A DNA stretch of 64,000 nt from Tissierellaceae bacterium (GTDB taxonomy: Bacteria; Bacillota; Clostridia; Tissierellales; Tissierellaceae): positions 38,256-102,255 of the forward strand of contig JALNZV010000006.1 in the NCBI GenBank assembly GCA_023229175.1. Direction: 5' to 3'. This document shows, in pieces, positions 25,001-33,580 of this stretch. The notes below the pieces were generated by a model. It saw nothing but the letters and a program-made list of their open reading frames with translations. It had not been told where the DNA came from and did not search any database. The position numbers were made by a program, and so were the translations under genes. How positions within the stretch are numbered: position 1 is the stretch's first letter; each line of letters begins with the position of its first letter.

Positions 25001-25011
25001 GAGTTGAAGAA

Positions 25012-25224
25012 ATGGATATATTAAAAGAATTATCTATGGCCTTTATATGGCTAATAAGGGCAGGAACAGTAACCCGTGTAGCCTATTGCTTCTTTAAAAT
25101 GACACAAAGTGATGAAGAAATTGGAGTTTATAAAAAGAGAATGAGAAATGCATTGGTTTTTCTAATATTAGCTGAATCTATATGGCAGTTGAAGGATATT
25201 GCAATGCATTATTTTGGAGAATAG
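25012..25224 (+). CDS. Small conjugation membrane protein, 70 aa
   Basis: ATG 25012 lies 11 bp after the VirB6-like gene, behind AGGAGTTGAAGA. Two hydrophobic stretches (MAFIWLIRAGTVTRVAYCFF and NALVFLILAESIWQL) flank a charged turn. No family name is recognised, but the fixed position after VirB6 and the duplicate at 7144 show that it is a regular part of the transfer module. Confidence 0.65.
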   Translation: MDILKELSMAFIWLIRAGTVTRVAYCFFKMTQSDEEIGVYKKRMRNALVFLILAESIWQLKDIAMHYFGE

Positions 25225-25307
25225 GATATTATAGTTAATACAACTTAAGAAGCTCTCTTTATAAAATGTTATTTTATTGAGTTAATATAGTTTATTGCGG
25301 TATATTT

Positions 25308-25316
25308 TGTTATAAT
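25308..25316 (+). promoter_or_regulatory. Extended -10 promoter of the GTPase gene
   Basis: TGTTATAAT: a TGN extension joined to a perfect TATAAT, 28 bp before the start at 25344. The -35 region (TAGTTT) is weak. It suggests that the GTPase is expressed apart from the transfer operon. Confidence 0.45.
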
Positions 25317-25343
25317 TAAATAAAAGTACGAGGGGTGAATTAA

Positions 25344-26456
25344 GTGGAAAATTATAATTTCGTTAATGAATTATTTAATAAAATAAATCTAGAATCAAAA
25401 AATATTATACCAGCTAATATAATGCTAATTGGGAAAACAGGGGTTGGTAAAAGCACACTAATAAACAACATATTTAGAGAAAATTTGGCGGAAACAGGCA
25501 TAGGAAAACCAGTTACACAACATTTGAAAAAAATCACAAAAGAAGGTATCCCAATTAATCTATACGATAGTAGAGGTTTAGAGTTAGACTTAGAAGTTCA
25601 GAAAAAGGTAAGACTTGATATTAATGAAGAATTAGATCGAATAAATAAAAACAAAGATATAAATGCCGAAAATTTAATACATATCGTATGGTATTGTATT
25701 AATGCAACATCCAATAGGATAGAGGACTTTGAAATTGAATGGATTAAAGAGCTGTCGGAAAAGGTGCCAGTACTTATAGTATTAACCCAAAGTTATGTGG
25801 ATAATGCAAAGGAATTAGAAAAATACATTGATAATTTAAATTTAAACATCAGGGGCATACAGAGAGTATTATCAGAGCCAATCAAATTTGGAAATTATGA
25901 ATTGCCAAGGTTTGGATTAGAAGATTTAGTAGAAAAGACTTATCAAGTATTGCCACAAGGTATAAGAAGGGCTTTTAATAATGCCCAGAAGGTGGATATA
26001 AAAAAGAAAACAGATGAATCCACAAAATGGGCACTTGGATATATAGCAACTTCATTTGGGGTTGGCTTCACACCAATTCCATTTTCAGATGCAGCAATAT
26101 TAATTCCAGAACAAGTAGCTATGTTGGCCCATATAACTACAATTTTTGGAGTTAAGGTCGACAAGGAGTTACTTTTAGCAATTGCATCAGGAGCTGGAGG
26201 AGTTGCAGGAGCAACTATTGCAGGAAAGACTTTGGTAGCAAATTTACTAAAGTTTATACCAGGTGCTGGGACAATAATTGGGGGTGCTATTAGTGGCACT
26301 ACAGCAAGTTTGTTAACTACAGCATTGGCGTTTTCTTATATAGAGGTTATGAAGATAGTAGTGACAAATCAATATGAAGGCAAAGTAACAAAAAACGAAG
26401 AAATTTCTGAGATGATGTTTGATGAGTTAAAGAAACACTTAAAAAGCAAAGTATAA
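25344..26456 (+). CDS. Era-like GTPase with DUF697 membrane domain
   Basis: A 370-aa protein. The GTPase domain (1-200) has P-loop GKTGVGKST (30-38), G3 DSRGLE and a G4-type LTQS in place of NKxD. The C-terminal DUF697/YcjF-like domain (about 225-355, KWALGYIATSFGVGFTPIPFSDAAIL to GAGTIIGGAISGT) is rich in glycine and hydrophobic helices and should lie in or on the membrane. Such proteins are poorly understood; some may act in envelope stress or defence. Start GTG 25344 after CGAGGGG. It has its own promoter and terminator and interrupts the conjugation operon. Confidence 0.75.
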   Translation: MENYNFVNELFNKINLESKNIIPANIMLIGKTGVGKSTLINNIFRENLAETGIGKPVTQHLKKITKEGIPINLYDSRGLELDLEVQKKVRLDINEELDRINKNKDINAENLIHIVWYCINATSNRIEDFEIEWIKELSEKVPVLIVLTQSYVDNAKELEKYIDNLNLNIRGIQRVLSEPIKFGNYELPRFGLEDLVEKTYQVLPQGIRRAFNNAQKVDIKKKTDESTKWALGYIATSFGVGFTPIPFSDAAILIPEQVAMLAHITTIFGVKVDKELLLAIASGAGGVAGATIAGKTLVANLLKFIPGAGTIIGGAISGTTASLLTTALAFSYIEVMKIVVTNQYEGKVTKNEEISEMMFDELKKHLKSKV

Positions 26457-26491
26457 TTCTATTTGTTTAAATATATTTCTAAGTAAGTTAA

Positions 26492-26519
26492 AAGGCTTAT
26501 ATTACATAAGTCTTTTTTT
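26492..26519 (+). terminator. Terminator after the GTPase gene
   Basis: AAGGCTTAT (26492-26500) pairs with ATAAGTCTT (26506-26514, one G-T pair), then T7. Confidence 0.75.
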
Positions 26520-26545
26520 CATGCCAATTTCTAGGAGGTGATAAA

Positions 26546-26863
26546 ATGGAAGATTCTAACTCATTATACATTCCATTAGGTTTAAAAGAAAAAAATGAAC
26601 TTTGGGATGGATTTGGGAAGGAAGAAGCTATTAAAGCATTGATATTCAATATCTTTACAGGGATAATAGATGCTTTAATATATTTTTCAACTAAAAATCT
26701 AATCTTTTGTGTAGTCTTTATACTAGTATCAGTAGGAGGAAGTATCATGATGCTTACAAAGGATACAACAAATTTATCCGTAGTAGACCAGATTAGAAAT
26801 ATGTTACGATTTGCCAAGTCTCAAAAGTATTATCCATATAAATATAGAGACGAATGGAGTTAG
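26546..26863 (+). CDS. PrgI/VirB3-like conjugation protein
   Basis: A 105-aa protein. The start (YIPLGLKEKNELWDGFGKEEAIK) and two adjacent membrane segments (about 35-75) match PrgI-family proteins of Gram-positive T4SSs, the VirB3 counterpart that docks the VirB4 ATPase on the membrane. The C-terminal tail (FAKSQKYYPYKYRDEW) is also typical. AGGAGGTGATAAA precedes the ATG. Confidence 0.7.
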   Translation: MEDSNSLYIPLGLKEKNELWDGFGKEEAIKALIFNIFTGIIDALIYFSTKNLIFCVVFILVSVGGSIMMLTKDTTNLSVVDQIRNMLRFAKSQKYYPYKYRDEWS

Positions 26864-26865
26864 CT

Positions 26866-27264
26866 ATGGTAGTATTAAAAAATATATTGTTTATTTCAAC
26901 ATTAATTTATGCAGGAATTTATGACTATAAGAGGAGGATTATTCCTGATAAAGTCCATGTGATTATAATGATTTCTGCTTTACTTTCACAATTTAGTATT
27001 ATTCAATCAATCCTAGGCCTATTAATTTTACCAATACCCTTTATAATACCAATATTCTTCAATGAAGATTGTATTGGGGGAGGAGATATAAAATTAGTAG
27101 GAGCTATAGGATTTTATCTAGGATTAACAAAGGGAACTTTAGCTATGGTAATAGGACTATCATTATCAACCATAGTATCTTTACTATTAAAAAAGCATAG
27201 AAATCAATTAGTTCCATTAGCCCCCTATCTAGCAACTGGAAGCATAATAGCATTTCTTATCTAA
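26866..27264 (+). CDS. Type IV prepilin peptidase (A24, TadV/CpaA-like)
   Basis: 132 aa from ATG 26866, six bases after GGAG; an earlier ATG at 26854 lies inside that site. It is a short A24-family membrane aspartic protease: first Asp in YDYKRRIIPD, second in the GGGDIKLVGAIG motif, and about five membrane helices. Short versions lack the methylase domain, as in Tad/Flp systems. It should cut the leader peptides of the element's pilin-like proteins. It starts a continuous Tad gene run (peptidase, CpaB, CpaE, CpaF, TadB, TadC, pilin-like). Confidence 0.82.
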   Translation: MVVLKNILFISTLIYAGIYDYKRRIIPDKVHVIIMISALLSQFSIIQSILGLLILPIPFIIPIFFNEDCIGGGDIKLVGAIGFYLGLTKGTLAMVIGLSLSTIVSLLLKKHRNQLVPLAPYLATGSIIAFLI

Positions 27265-27286
27265 CTGCAAGGAGGTCAATAAAAAT

Positions 27287-28096
27287 ATGAAAGAGTTTTT
27301 TAAAAATAGAACAGTATTAGGGCTAGGTAGCATAATCCTAGCTCTTTTACTTAGCTTTGGAGTAACACCATTTATGAACAAGGCAATGAAATCTCAAGTA
27401 ACAATTATAAGAGCAAGTAAGAATATTAAAAAAGGAGAAGAAATTACAGCAGATAAAATAACAAAGGTAAAAGTAGGTGGATATAATTTACCACAACAAG
27501 TTATAAAAGAGCAAAATGAATTAGTAGGAAAATATGCAACAGCTGATATATACAAAGATGATTACTTTTTAAAATCTAAAGTATCAGATTCTATAGATGA
27601 TGATAATTATTTAAGAGATGAAAATATGGCAATATCTATTACCATAAGAAGTTTAGCAGCAGGACTCTCAGGCAAGTTAAAAGCTGGTGATATAGTTTCT
27701 ATTATATCCAGTAGTGAAGATGGAATAAAACCTATGATTATACCAGAGTTACAATATGTAGAAGTCTTATCCATTACATCAAAAGAAGGAAAAGATATAG
27801 AAGGAGAAAAGGAAGAATTACCATCTACAATAAACTTATCAGTAGATCCTATTCAAGCAGAAAAATTAGTTGAACAAGAGCAAAATGGAAATATACATTT
27901 ACTTTTAGTATATAGGGGAGAAGAAAAGATTGCTAAGGAGTATTTAGGAATACAGAAAGAATATCTATTATCATTAGAAAAGGCAGAGGAGGGAAAAACA
28001 TATGGAGAAACTGAAGAATTTGAAACTACCCAAGTTGAAGAAGATGAAGGAATCCAAGAAGAAGGTTCGGAAGAAACAGAAGAACAAAATCAATAA
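27287..28096 (+). CDS. cpaB: CpaB/RcpC-like Flp-pilus assembly protein (SAF domain)
   Basis: A 269-aa protein: one N-terminal membrane segment (about 10-30), then an SAF domain (VTIIRASKNIKKGEEITADKI) and the CpaB/RcpC core (KLKAGDIVSIISS). CpaB sits outside the membrane in Tad systems and helps to shape the pilus outlet. The last 32 residues are strongly acidic (EFETTQVEEDEGIQEEGSEE) and are coded by the same 95 bp that encode the basic start of the next protein. AAGGAGG precedes the ATG. Confidence 0.78.
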   Translation: MKEFFKNRTVLGLGSIILALLLSFGVTPFMNKAMKSQVTIIRASKNIKKGEEITADKITKVKVGGYNLPQQVIKEQNELVGKYATADIYKDDYFLKSKVSDSIDDDNYLRDENMAISITIRSLAAGLSGKLKAGDIVSIISSSEDGIKPMIIPELQYVEVLSITSKEGKDIEGEKEELPSTINLSVDPIQAEKLVEQEQNGNIHLLLVYRGEEKIAKEYLGIQKEYLLSLEKAEEGKTYGETEEFETTQVEEDEGIQEEGSEETEEQNQ

Positions 28097-28847
28097 ACTA
28101 GAGTTAAAGGATAATCATTTAATAGCCATTTGGGGTAGTCCTGGAAGTGGAAAAACTACATTATCAGTTAAGATTGCTAAAGAACTTGCAGAAAAAAAGA
28201 AAAATGTAATTATACTCCATGATGATGTTTTTTGTCCAACTATACCAATTCTATTGCCAAATATAAAGGATATAGATAAATCCTTAGGAAGAATATTTGC
28301 AAATCCAACAATAGATCAGGAAACCATATTAGATAACTCAATTACAGTAAAAAACTATGATTATATTGCCTTAATAGGTCATCAAAAAGGGGAAAACCCT
28401 TTTACCTATCCTGAATATACAAAGGAAAGGGTAATAGACTTACTTATCCTTTTAAGACATCTAGTAGACTATATTATAGTAGATTGTTCCAGTATTCTAA
28501 CTGAGAGTATACTAACTATTACAGCCCTTGAACTAGCTGATAAAGTCATTAGACTTTCAACAGCAGATTTCAAAGGGCTTTCTTATTTTAAATCTACATT
28601 ACCATTACTTATGGATCAAAAGTTTAAGTCAGAGGAACATTTAAGAGTTATATCAAATACTAAGGATTTTCAAGGAATTGAAGTAGTAAATGATGTTCTA
28701 AGAGGAAGCAGTATATTTTTACCAAATACATTAGAAATAGAGGAACAATATGTAGAAGCAAGGCTATTTGAAAGTATTAGAGATAAAAATAGCATCCAGT
28801 ATAAAAATGAAATAGAGAAAATAATGGAGGTAGTATTCTATGAATAA
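28002..28847 (+). CDS. CpaE/TadZ-like P-loop ATPase
   Basis: A 281-aa protein. The first 35 residues are very basic (KLKNLKLPKLKKMKESKKK) and overlap the acidic end of CpaB in another frame. The ATPase fold follows with Walker A GSPGSGKTT (about 44-52) and YIIVDCSSILTES as the Walker B strand. CpaE/TadZ proteins are MinD-like and place the Tad machine at a chosen spot in the cell. GAGGAGGG eight bases before ATG 28002 makes this start secure despite the 95-bp overlap. Confidence 0.72.
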   Translation: MEKLKNLKLPKLKKMKESKKKVRKKQKNKINKLELKDNHLIAIWGSPGSGKTTLSVKIAKELAEKKKNVIILHDDVFCPTIPILLPNIKDIDKSLGRIFANPTIDQETILDNSITVKNYDYIALIGHQKGENPFTYPEYTKERVIDLLILLRHLVDYIIVDCSSILTESILTITALELADKVIRLSTADFKGLSYFKSTLPLLMDQKFKSEEHLRVISNTKDFQGIEVVNDVLRGSSIFLPNTLEIEEQYVEARLFESIRDKNSIQYKNEIEKIMEVVFYE

Positions 28848-30174
28848 AGCAGCATTATTTTTTCATACAAAAAATAACACCTTTGAAGAAGTATTAAAGG
28901 ATGTTCAGGAATATATTTCATCTAAATATTCATCCTTTGTAGTAGACAATAAGGAAGCACAGGTTAGGCAACTTAAAATGTATATATCAAAATACTTAAT
29001 GGACTATCAGCTTTCTGTAGAAGGATATACTACTCAAGAATTAATAGAAAAAATCTATCAGGAGATGTCAGAGTTCTCATTTCTAACCCCTTATTTATTT
29101 TCCCAAAATGTAGAAGAAATAAATATCAATTCCTGGGAAGATATTAAAATCAATCTATCAAATGGAGAAGAGATTACATCAAAGGAAAGATTTTCTTCAC
29201 CAACCCACGCCTTAGACGTAGTTAGAAGGCTTTTGCAAACATCAGGAATGATATTAGACTATGCAAACCCAATAGTTAGAGGACATCTAGTAGGAGCTGG
29301 GAATGTAAGGATAACAGCCTTTGCTCCACCAGTAATAGATAAAGACATAGGTGTTGTAGCTTCCATAAGGATAATAAATCCTAAGAAATTAGGACCAAAG
29401 GATTTTATAGAAAAAGGCACAGCTACAAAAGAAATATTAGATAATATTCAATCCATGGTAAGATACGGGATTTCAATATGTATTGCAGGGGCAACTAACT
29501 CAGGAAAAACCACTTTATTAGATGGAATACTATCAACCATTCCAGATGATAGAAGAATATATACCATAGAAAATAATGTAAGAGAATTTTCTTTAATTAA
29601 ACGAGATGAAAGGGGAAATATCATAAACAATGTAGTCCATACAGTTACTAAGGATAGTGAAAACCCAAAGGAAATGATAAATCAAGAAACTCTATTAGAA
29701 TATGCCCTAACATCTAATCCAGACATTATAGTAGTAGGAGAAATGAAGTCAGCAGAGGCCTTTGCAGCTCAAGAAGCAGCTAGAACAGGCCATGGTGTAT
29801 TAACTACTATTCATGCTAATTCCTGTGAAGCAACCTATGGAAGAATGGTTACCCTATGTAAATTAAAATATGATATGAAAGATGAAACATTATATAATCT
29901 TGTAACAGAAGCCTTTCCCATAGTAGTTTTTACCAGACAATTAGAAGATAAATCTAGAAAGATAATGGAAATAACAGAATGTGAAATATTCCCTACAGGT
30001 GAAAGACATATTAGAACCTTATATAAATTCAATGTAGAAGATGTATTAGAAATAGAAGGTAAAAAAGAAATAATAGGTGAATTTCAAAAAATAAATAATA
30101 TCTCAAAGGGATTACAAAAGAGACTATTGGAAAATGGAATGCCTAAGAATATGATTCAAAACTTTTTAAGATAA
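28840..30174 (+). CDS. cpaF: CpaF/TadA-type secretion ATPase (VirB11-like)
   Basis: A 444-aa protein with the CpaF/TadA layout. The N-terminal domain (about 60-190) includes EEININSWEDIKI and GAGNVRITAFAPP. Walker A is GATNSGKTTLLDG, with an Asp-box region (NPDIIVVGEMKSAEA) and a His-box (GHGVLTTIHANS). It is the hexameric motor at the inner face of Tad pili and also resembles VirB11. The element has no other VirB11, so this motor may power both pilin assembly and DNA transfer. It overlaps the previous gene by 8 bp. Confidence 0.85.
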   Translation: MNKAALFFHTKNNTFEEVLKDVQEYISSKYSSFVVDNKEAQVRQLKMYISKYLMDYQLSVEGYTTQELIEKIYQEMSEFSFLTPYLFSQNVEEININSWEDIKINLSNGEEITSKERFSSPTHALDVVRRLLQTSGMILDYANPIVRGHLVGAGNVRITAFAPPVIDKDIGVVASIRIINPKKLGPKDFIEKGTATKEILDNIQSMVRYGISICIAGATNSGKTTLLDGILSTIPDDRRIYTIENNVREFSLIKRDERGNIINNVVHTVTKDSENPKEMINQETLLEYALTSNPDIIVVGEMKSAEAFAAQEAARTGHGVLTTIHANSCEATYGRMVTLCKLKYDMKDETLYNLVTEAFPIVVFTRQLEDKSRKIMEITECEIFPTGERHIRTLYKFNVEDVLEIEGKKEIIGEFQKINNISKGLQKRLLENGMPKNMIQNFLR

Positions 30175-30188
30175 GGAGTGATGATAAA

Positions 30189-31121
30189 TTGGAAAGATTA
30201 TTAAATATAATAAGCTTCATTATTCTTTTAACTGGATTATATACAGTATTAAATATATCTATATTTGAATTAACCGATGATATCTCTAAATTATTAAGTA
30301 GAGAAAAGAAAGATATTAAATCTAAAATAAAAAATCAGACAAGAAAGAAAAAAGAAAAAGGCATAAGAAAAATAATAGAAGAATCTAAATCAATACTATT
30401 AATCATGGGTAAAGGTGAGAAAATCAATCTAGTATGGTTAATCTCCATAATCCTTTTTATAGCAGGAACAGTTTTATCCATATCTTTAGGAAACTTCTTC
30501 TTAGTTCCAGTATTATCAATAGGTCTAGGATTAATGCCATTTTGGTATGTAATATATAATTCTAATTCCTATAGAAAGCAAATAAATGAAGAATTAGAAA
30601 CAGCATTATCCACCATTACAACATCATATATAAGGTCAGAAGATATTATCCTAGCAGTAGAAGAAAATATAGAATATTTAAATCCACCTATTTCAGAGGT
30701 ATTTATATTCTTTTTAAGCCAAACAAAGTTAATCACTTCCAATACTAAATTAGCAATAAAAAACCTAAAACCTAAAATACAAAATGAAGTTTTTGAAGAA
30801 TGGTGTGATGCCTTAATAGCATGTCAGGACAATAAAAATCTTAAAGCTACCTTAGTTCCCATAGTAGGGAAATTATCAGACACCAGGATTGTATCAGCAG
30901 AATTAGAAAATATGTTATTTGAACCTATGAAAGAATTTATCACCATGGTAATTCTATTAATAGCAAATATCCCATTGATTAGGCTCCTAAACAAGGATTG
31001 GTATGAAATACTTGTTAATACACCTGTAGGCCATGGAATTATAGCCCTATGTGTATTAATTATCTTTATTTCCCTAGGAGCAGTAATAAGACTTACAAGG
31101 CCAATAGAATACAAAAGTTAG
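30189..31121 (+). CDS. TadB-like pilus assembly membrane protein
   Basis: 310 aa from TTG 30189, ten bases after AAGGAG. Four membrane segments sit in the T2SSF/TadB pattern (about 1-22, 82-125, 255-275, 283-303) with a cytoplasmic helical domain between. TadB and TadC form the inner-membrane platform on which the CpaF motor works. The order motor-TadB-TadC is as in Tad operons. Confidence 0.72.
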   Translation: MERLLNIISFIILLTGLYTVLNISIFELTDDISKLLSREKKDIKSKIKNQTRKKKEKGIRKIIEESKSILLIMGKGEKINLVWLISIILFIAGTVLSISLGNFFLVPVLSIGLGLMPFWYVIYNSNSYRKQINEELETALSTITTSYIRSEDIILAVEENIEYLNPPISEVFIFFLSQTKLITSNTKLAIKNLKPKIQNEVFEEWCDALIACQDNKNLKATLVPIVGKLSDTRIVSAELENMLFEPMKEFITMVILLIANIPLIRLLNKDWYEILVNTPVGHGIIALCVLIIFISLGAVIRLTRPIEYKS

Positions 31122-31137
31122 AGAGGGGAGGTGTCCA

Positions 31138-32007
31138 ATGAATATATTAATATATTTATCCATATTTCTTTTTTCCTTTGGAATATATTTAATCATTGCA
31201 AATGTATTAAGACTCCCTACATTACAAACATCTAAGAATATAATAACCTTTTATGGAAGAGATAAAAAAATAGATAAAATCAATATTCTATTAGATAGAT
31301 TAGGGAGTAAGATATCAAAATTCATTATTTTAGATGAATACAAAAGAAAAAAGCTATTAGCAACACTAAAAACTGCTGGAATAATTGAAACACCTGAAAA
31401 ACATATTGCAACCATATGGATTAAAACTGCAATTCCCTTAATAATAGCAATACCTTTATCCTTCTTATTACCAATTGCTATTCCAATACTCTTAGTAATA
31501 TCTGTTAGAACATATTTCAAAGAAAGTAGAAGTGCAGAAAAAAGCTTAAGTAAAGAAAAAGAAAAGATAGAATATGAACTACCACGTTTTACAAGGGAAA
31601 TAGCTCAAGAGTTAAAGTCTACAAGAGATGTACTTTTAATTCTAGAAAGGTATAAAAACAATGCAGGAGAAACAATGAAAAGAGAACTAAATATAACCAT
31701 AGCAGATATGAAATCAGGTAATTATGAAACTGCATTAACAAGATTTGAAACAAGAATACAAAGCCCAATGCTCTCTGATGTTGTTAGAGGGCTTATTTCT
31801 GTTATAAGGGGAGATGATGCCTTAGTGTTTTTCCAGCTATTATCCCATGATTTTAAAGCATTAGAAATACAGAGACTAAAACATGAAGCAGCTAAAAGAC
31901 CAGGAAAAATCAGAAAATATTCATTCCTAATGCTAGGATGTATGCTCATAATGTATTTAGTAATAATAGGTATCTCTGTAGTCAAAGGCCTAGGAGGTAT
32001 GTTTTAA
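31138..32007 (+). CDS. TadC-like pilus assembly membrane protein
   Basis: A 289-aa protein, the paralogue of the previous one: N-terminal membrane helix, a hydrophobic pair (about 92-125) and a C-terminal helix (ending VIIGISVVKGLGGMF). The middle (LPRFTREIAQELKSTRDVLLILERY) fits the T2SSF domain. GAGGGGAGG precedes the ATG. Its stop overlaps the next start by one base. Confidence 0.72.
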   Translation: MNILIYLSIFLFSFGIYLIIANVLRLPTLQTSKNIITFYGRDKKIDKINILLDRLGSKISKFIILDEYKRKKLLATLKTAGIIETPEKHIATIWIKTAIPLIIAIPLSFLLPIAIPILLVISVRTYFKESRSAEKSLSKEKEKIEYELPRFTREIAQELKSTRDVLLILERYKNNAGETMKRELNITIADMKSGNYETALTRFETRIQSPMLSDVVRGLISVIRGDDALVFFQLLSHDFKALEIQRLKHEAAKRPGKIRKYSFLMLGCMLIMYLVIIGISVVKGLGGMF

Positions 32008-32411
32008 TGAAGAAGATTTTAAAAGATAATAGAGGAAACGGTTATGTAGATATAGTGGTCCTAGTACTAATAGCCATGATGGTAATAGCTCTAGGGATTA
32101 AAGTATTTCCAGCCTTTATGGCAAAGGACAGATTAAATACCTTTGCCAATGAAGTAATTAGAGAAGCTCAAATACAAGGGATGATAGAAATAGATTACAG
32201 TACTATAGCAGAAAACATAGATATTAATATAGATTCTGTTACATGGGAAGCAAACACCTTGGGAGATAGGAAAGTACAATTAGATGAAGTAATCACAGTA
32301 ACCTGTACTACCAATGTGGAAATAGGACTATTTGGAGATTTTGGTTCCTTTCCAATATCCCTAAAATCTAAAGCTACAGGGAAATCGGAGGTGTACTGGA
32401 AATCAGAATGA
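32007..32411 (+). CDS. DUF4320-type pilin-like protein with YVD motif
   Basis: 134 aa from ATG 32007 (AGGAGG at 31992-31997). The head KKILKDNRGNG is followed by YVDIVVLVLIAMMVIALGI, a pilin-like helix with Asp near +5, and then a globular beta-rich part. The layout matches TadE/DUF4320 pseudopilins. Together with 23887 and 32408 it is the likely substrate of the peptidase at 26866 and the platform just upstream. Confidence 0.65.
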   Translation: MKKILKDNRGNGYVDIVVLVLIAMMVIALGIKVFPAFMAKDRLNTFANEVIREAQIQGMIEIDYSTIAENIDINIDSVTWEANTLGDRKVQLDEVITVTCTTNVEIGLFGDFGSFPISLKSKATGKSEVYWKSE

Positions 32412-32944
32412 TAAATAAATTAAGAGAAAAGAAAGGCAGTATATTTCCTTTAACCATAGCTATAGTTCTATCATTATTTATTATCTTTGCAGGAGTCTCA
32501 GAATATCTAAGACTTAAACTAATAGTTTCAGGAATAAAAGAAGCCATACAAACAGCAGTTATATCCCTTAGCATAGAAAACTATGACAATATATACAGTA
32601 GCTCTAGGGAAGGTTATTCAGGAGGATATAAATATATTGATGAAAAGGATAGGTGGGAAGAGATGCTCCATACTGAAGATGTATTCAATAAACTAGATGA
32701 ACTACTAGACCTAAGAATAGAAGAAGATCATCATGTAAAGGTAGTAAATGGAGAATATGAATATAAACTTTCAGATCTAGAAGTAAATATAATCAATACA
32801 CCCTTTGCACCTAATTCTAGTGGGGATGTATTTGAAGCTGACTCCTATATTTCATTAGAAGTTCCACTATCCTTTGGATGGGAACATCTACCACCATTAA
32901 AGATTAGATTGAAAGTAAAATCAAAATATATGGCTAAGTTTTAA
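32408..32944 (+). CDS. TadE/TadG-like pseudopilin
   Basis: A 178-aa protein. The start KLREKKGSIFPLTIAIVLSLFIIFAGVSEYLRL is a short basic head plus one membrane helix, as in TadE/TadG minor pilins. The remaining 140 residues are extracellular and acidic, and end in a beta-rich domain. ATG overlaps the previous stop by four bases. It probably caps or initiates the pilus-like structure. Confidence 0.62.
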   Translation: MINKLREKKGSIFPLTIAIVLSLFIIFAGVSEYLRLKLIVSGIKEAIQTAVISLSIENYDNIYSSSREGYSGGYKYIDEKDRWEEMLHTEDVFNKLDELLDLRIEEDHHVKVVNGEYEYKLSDLEVNIINTPFAPNSSGDVFEADSYISLEVPLSFGWEHLPPLKIRLKVKSKYMAKF

Positions 32945-32959
32945 GGGGGAAGGATCTAT

Positions 32960-33556
32960 ATGAACAAGAAGGACAAAATAGATAATAAAAAAGAAACAGC
33001 CCAAGATTTTGTAAATGTAAAGGACATAAAAGATAAATTCCTATATACAAGGGATGAGAAAATAATATCTTATATACAAATAAATCCCATAGACATAAAC
33101 CTACTAAGCAAAAGAGAAAAACAAACCTTAGCTAGAACATTAACAGCAGAACTAACTTCAGAAAGAAAAATCTTTAAATTTATAGCTGTATCAAGGCCAG
33201 TAGATATCTCACCATTACTAACTGAATACCAAAACATAATATCCAATACAACTAATCAAAAACAAAAAGAGCTATTAAGACATGAAATTTATTCCATTAG
33301 TAACTTTGCATTATCAGGTGAAGTTGTAGAAAGGCAATTTTATATTATGCTTTGGGAAGATTATGAAGAAGGTATAGAAAGGGACATATTAAAAAGAGCC
33401 ATGGAATTTGCATCAAAACTAGAATCCAGCAGTATTAAATGCAGTATCTTAACTGAAAATAAAATAGTTAGACTATGTAATCTAATAAACAATCCAGCCT
33501 ATACAAATATTGAAGATACCAGCTTTGAGCCCACCATACCATTTTTAAAAGATTAG
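32960..33556 (+). CDS. VirB4 N-terminal domain as a separate protein
   Basis: A 198-aa soluble protein (FVNVKDIKDKFLYTRDEKIISYIQI, TLARTLTAELTSERKIFKFIAVSRPVDI, GEVVERQFYIMLW) that looks like the N-terminal, TraC-like domain of VirB4 ATPases without the motor. The motor protein is at 39649, beyond a 6-kb gene. AAGGGGGAAGG precedes the ATG. The two probably meet in one complex with the PrgI-like membrane protein. Confidence 0.65.
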   Translation: MNKKDKIDNKKETAQDFVNVKDIKDKFLYTRDEKIISYIQINPIDINLLSKREKQTLARTLTAELTSERKIFKFIAVSRPVDISPLLTEYQNIISNTTNQKQKELLRHEIYSISNFALSGEVVERQFYIMLWEDYEEGIERDILKRAMEFASKLESSSIKCSILTENKIVRLCNLINNPAYTNIEDTSFEPTIPFLKD

Positions 33557-33580
33557 TTTAATTAGATTTGGAGGTAGCAT

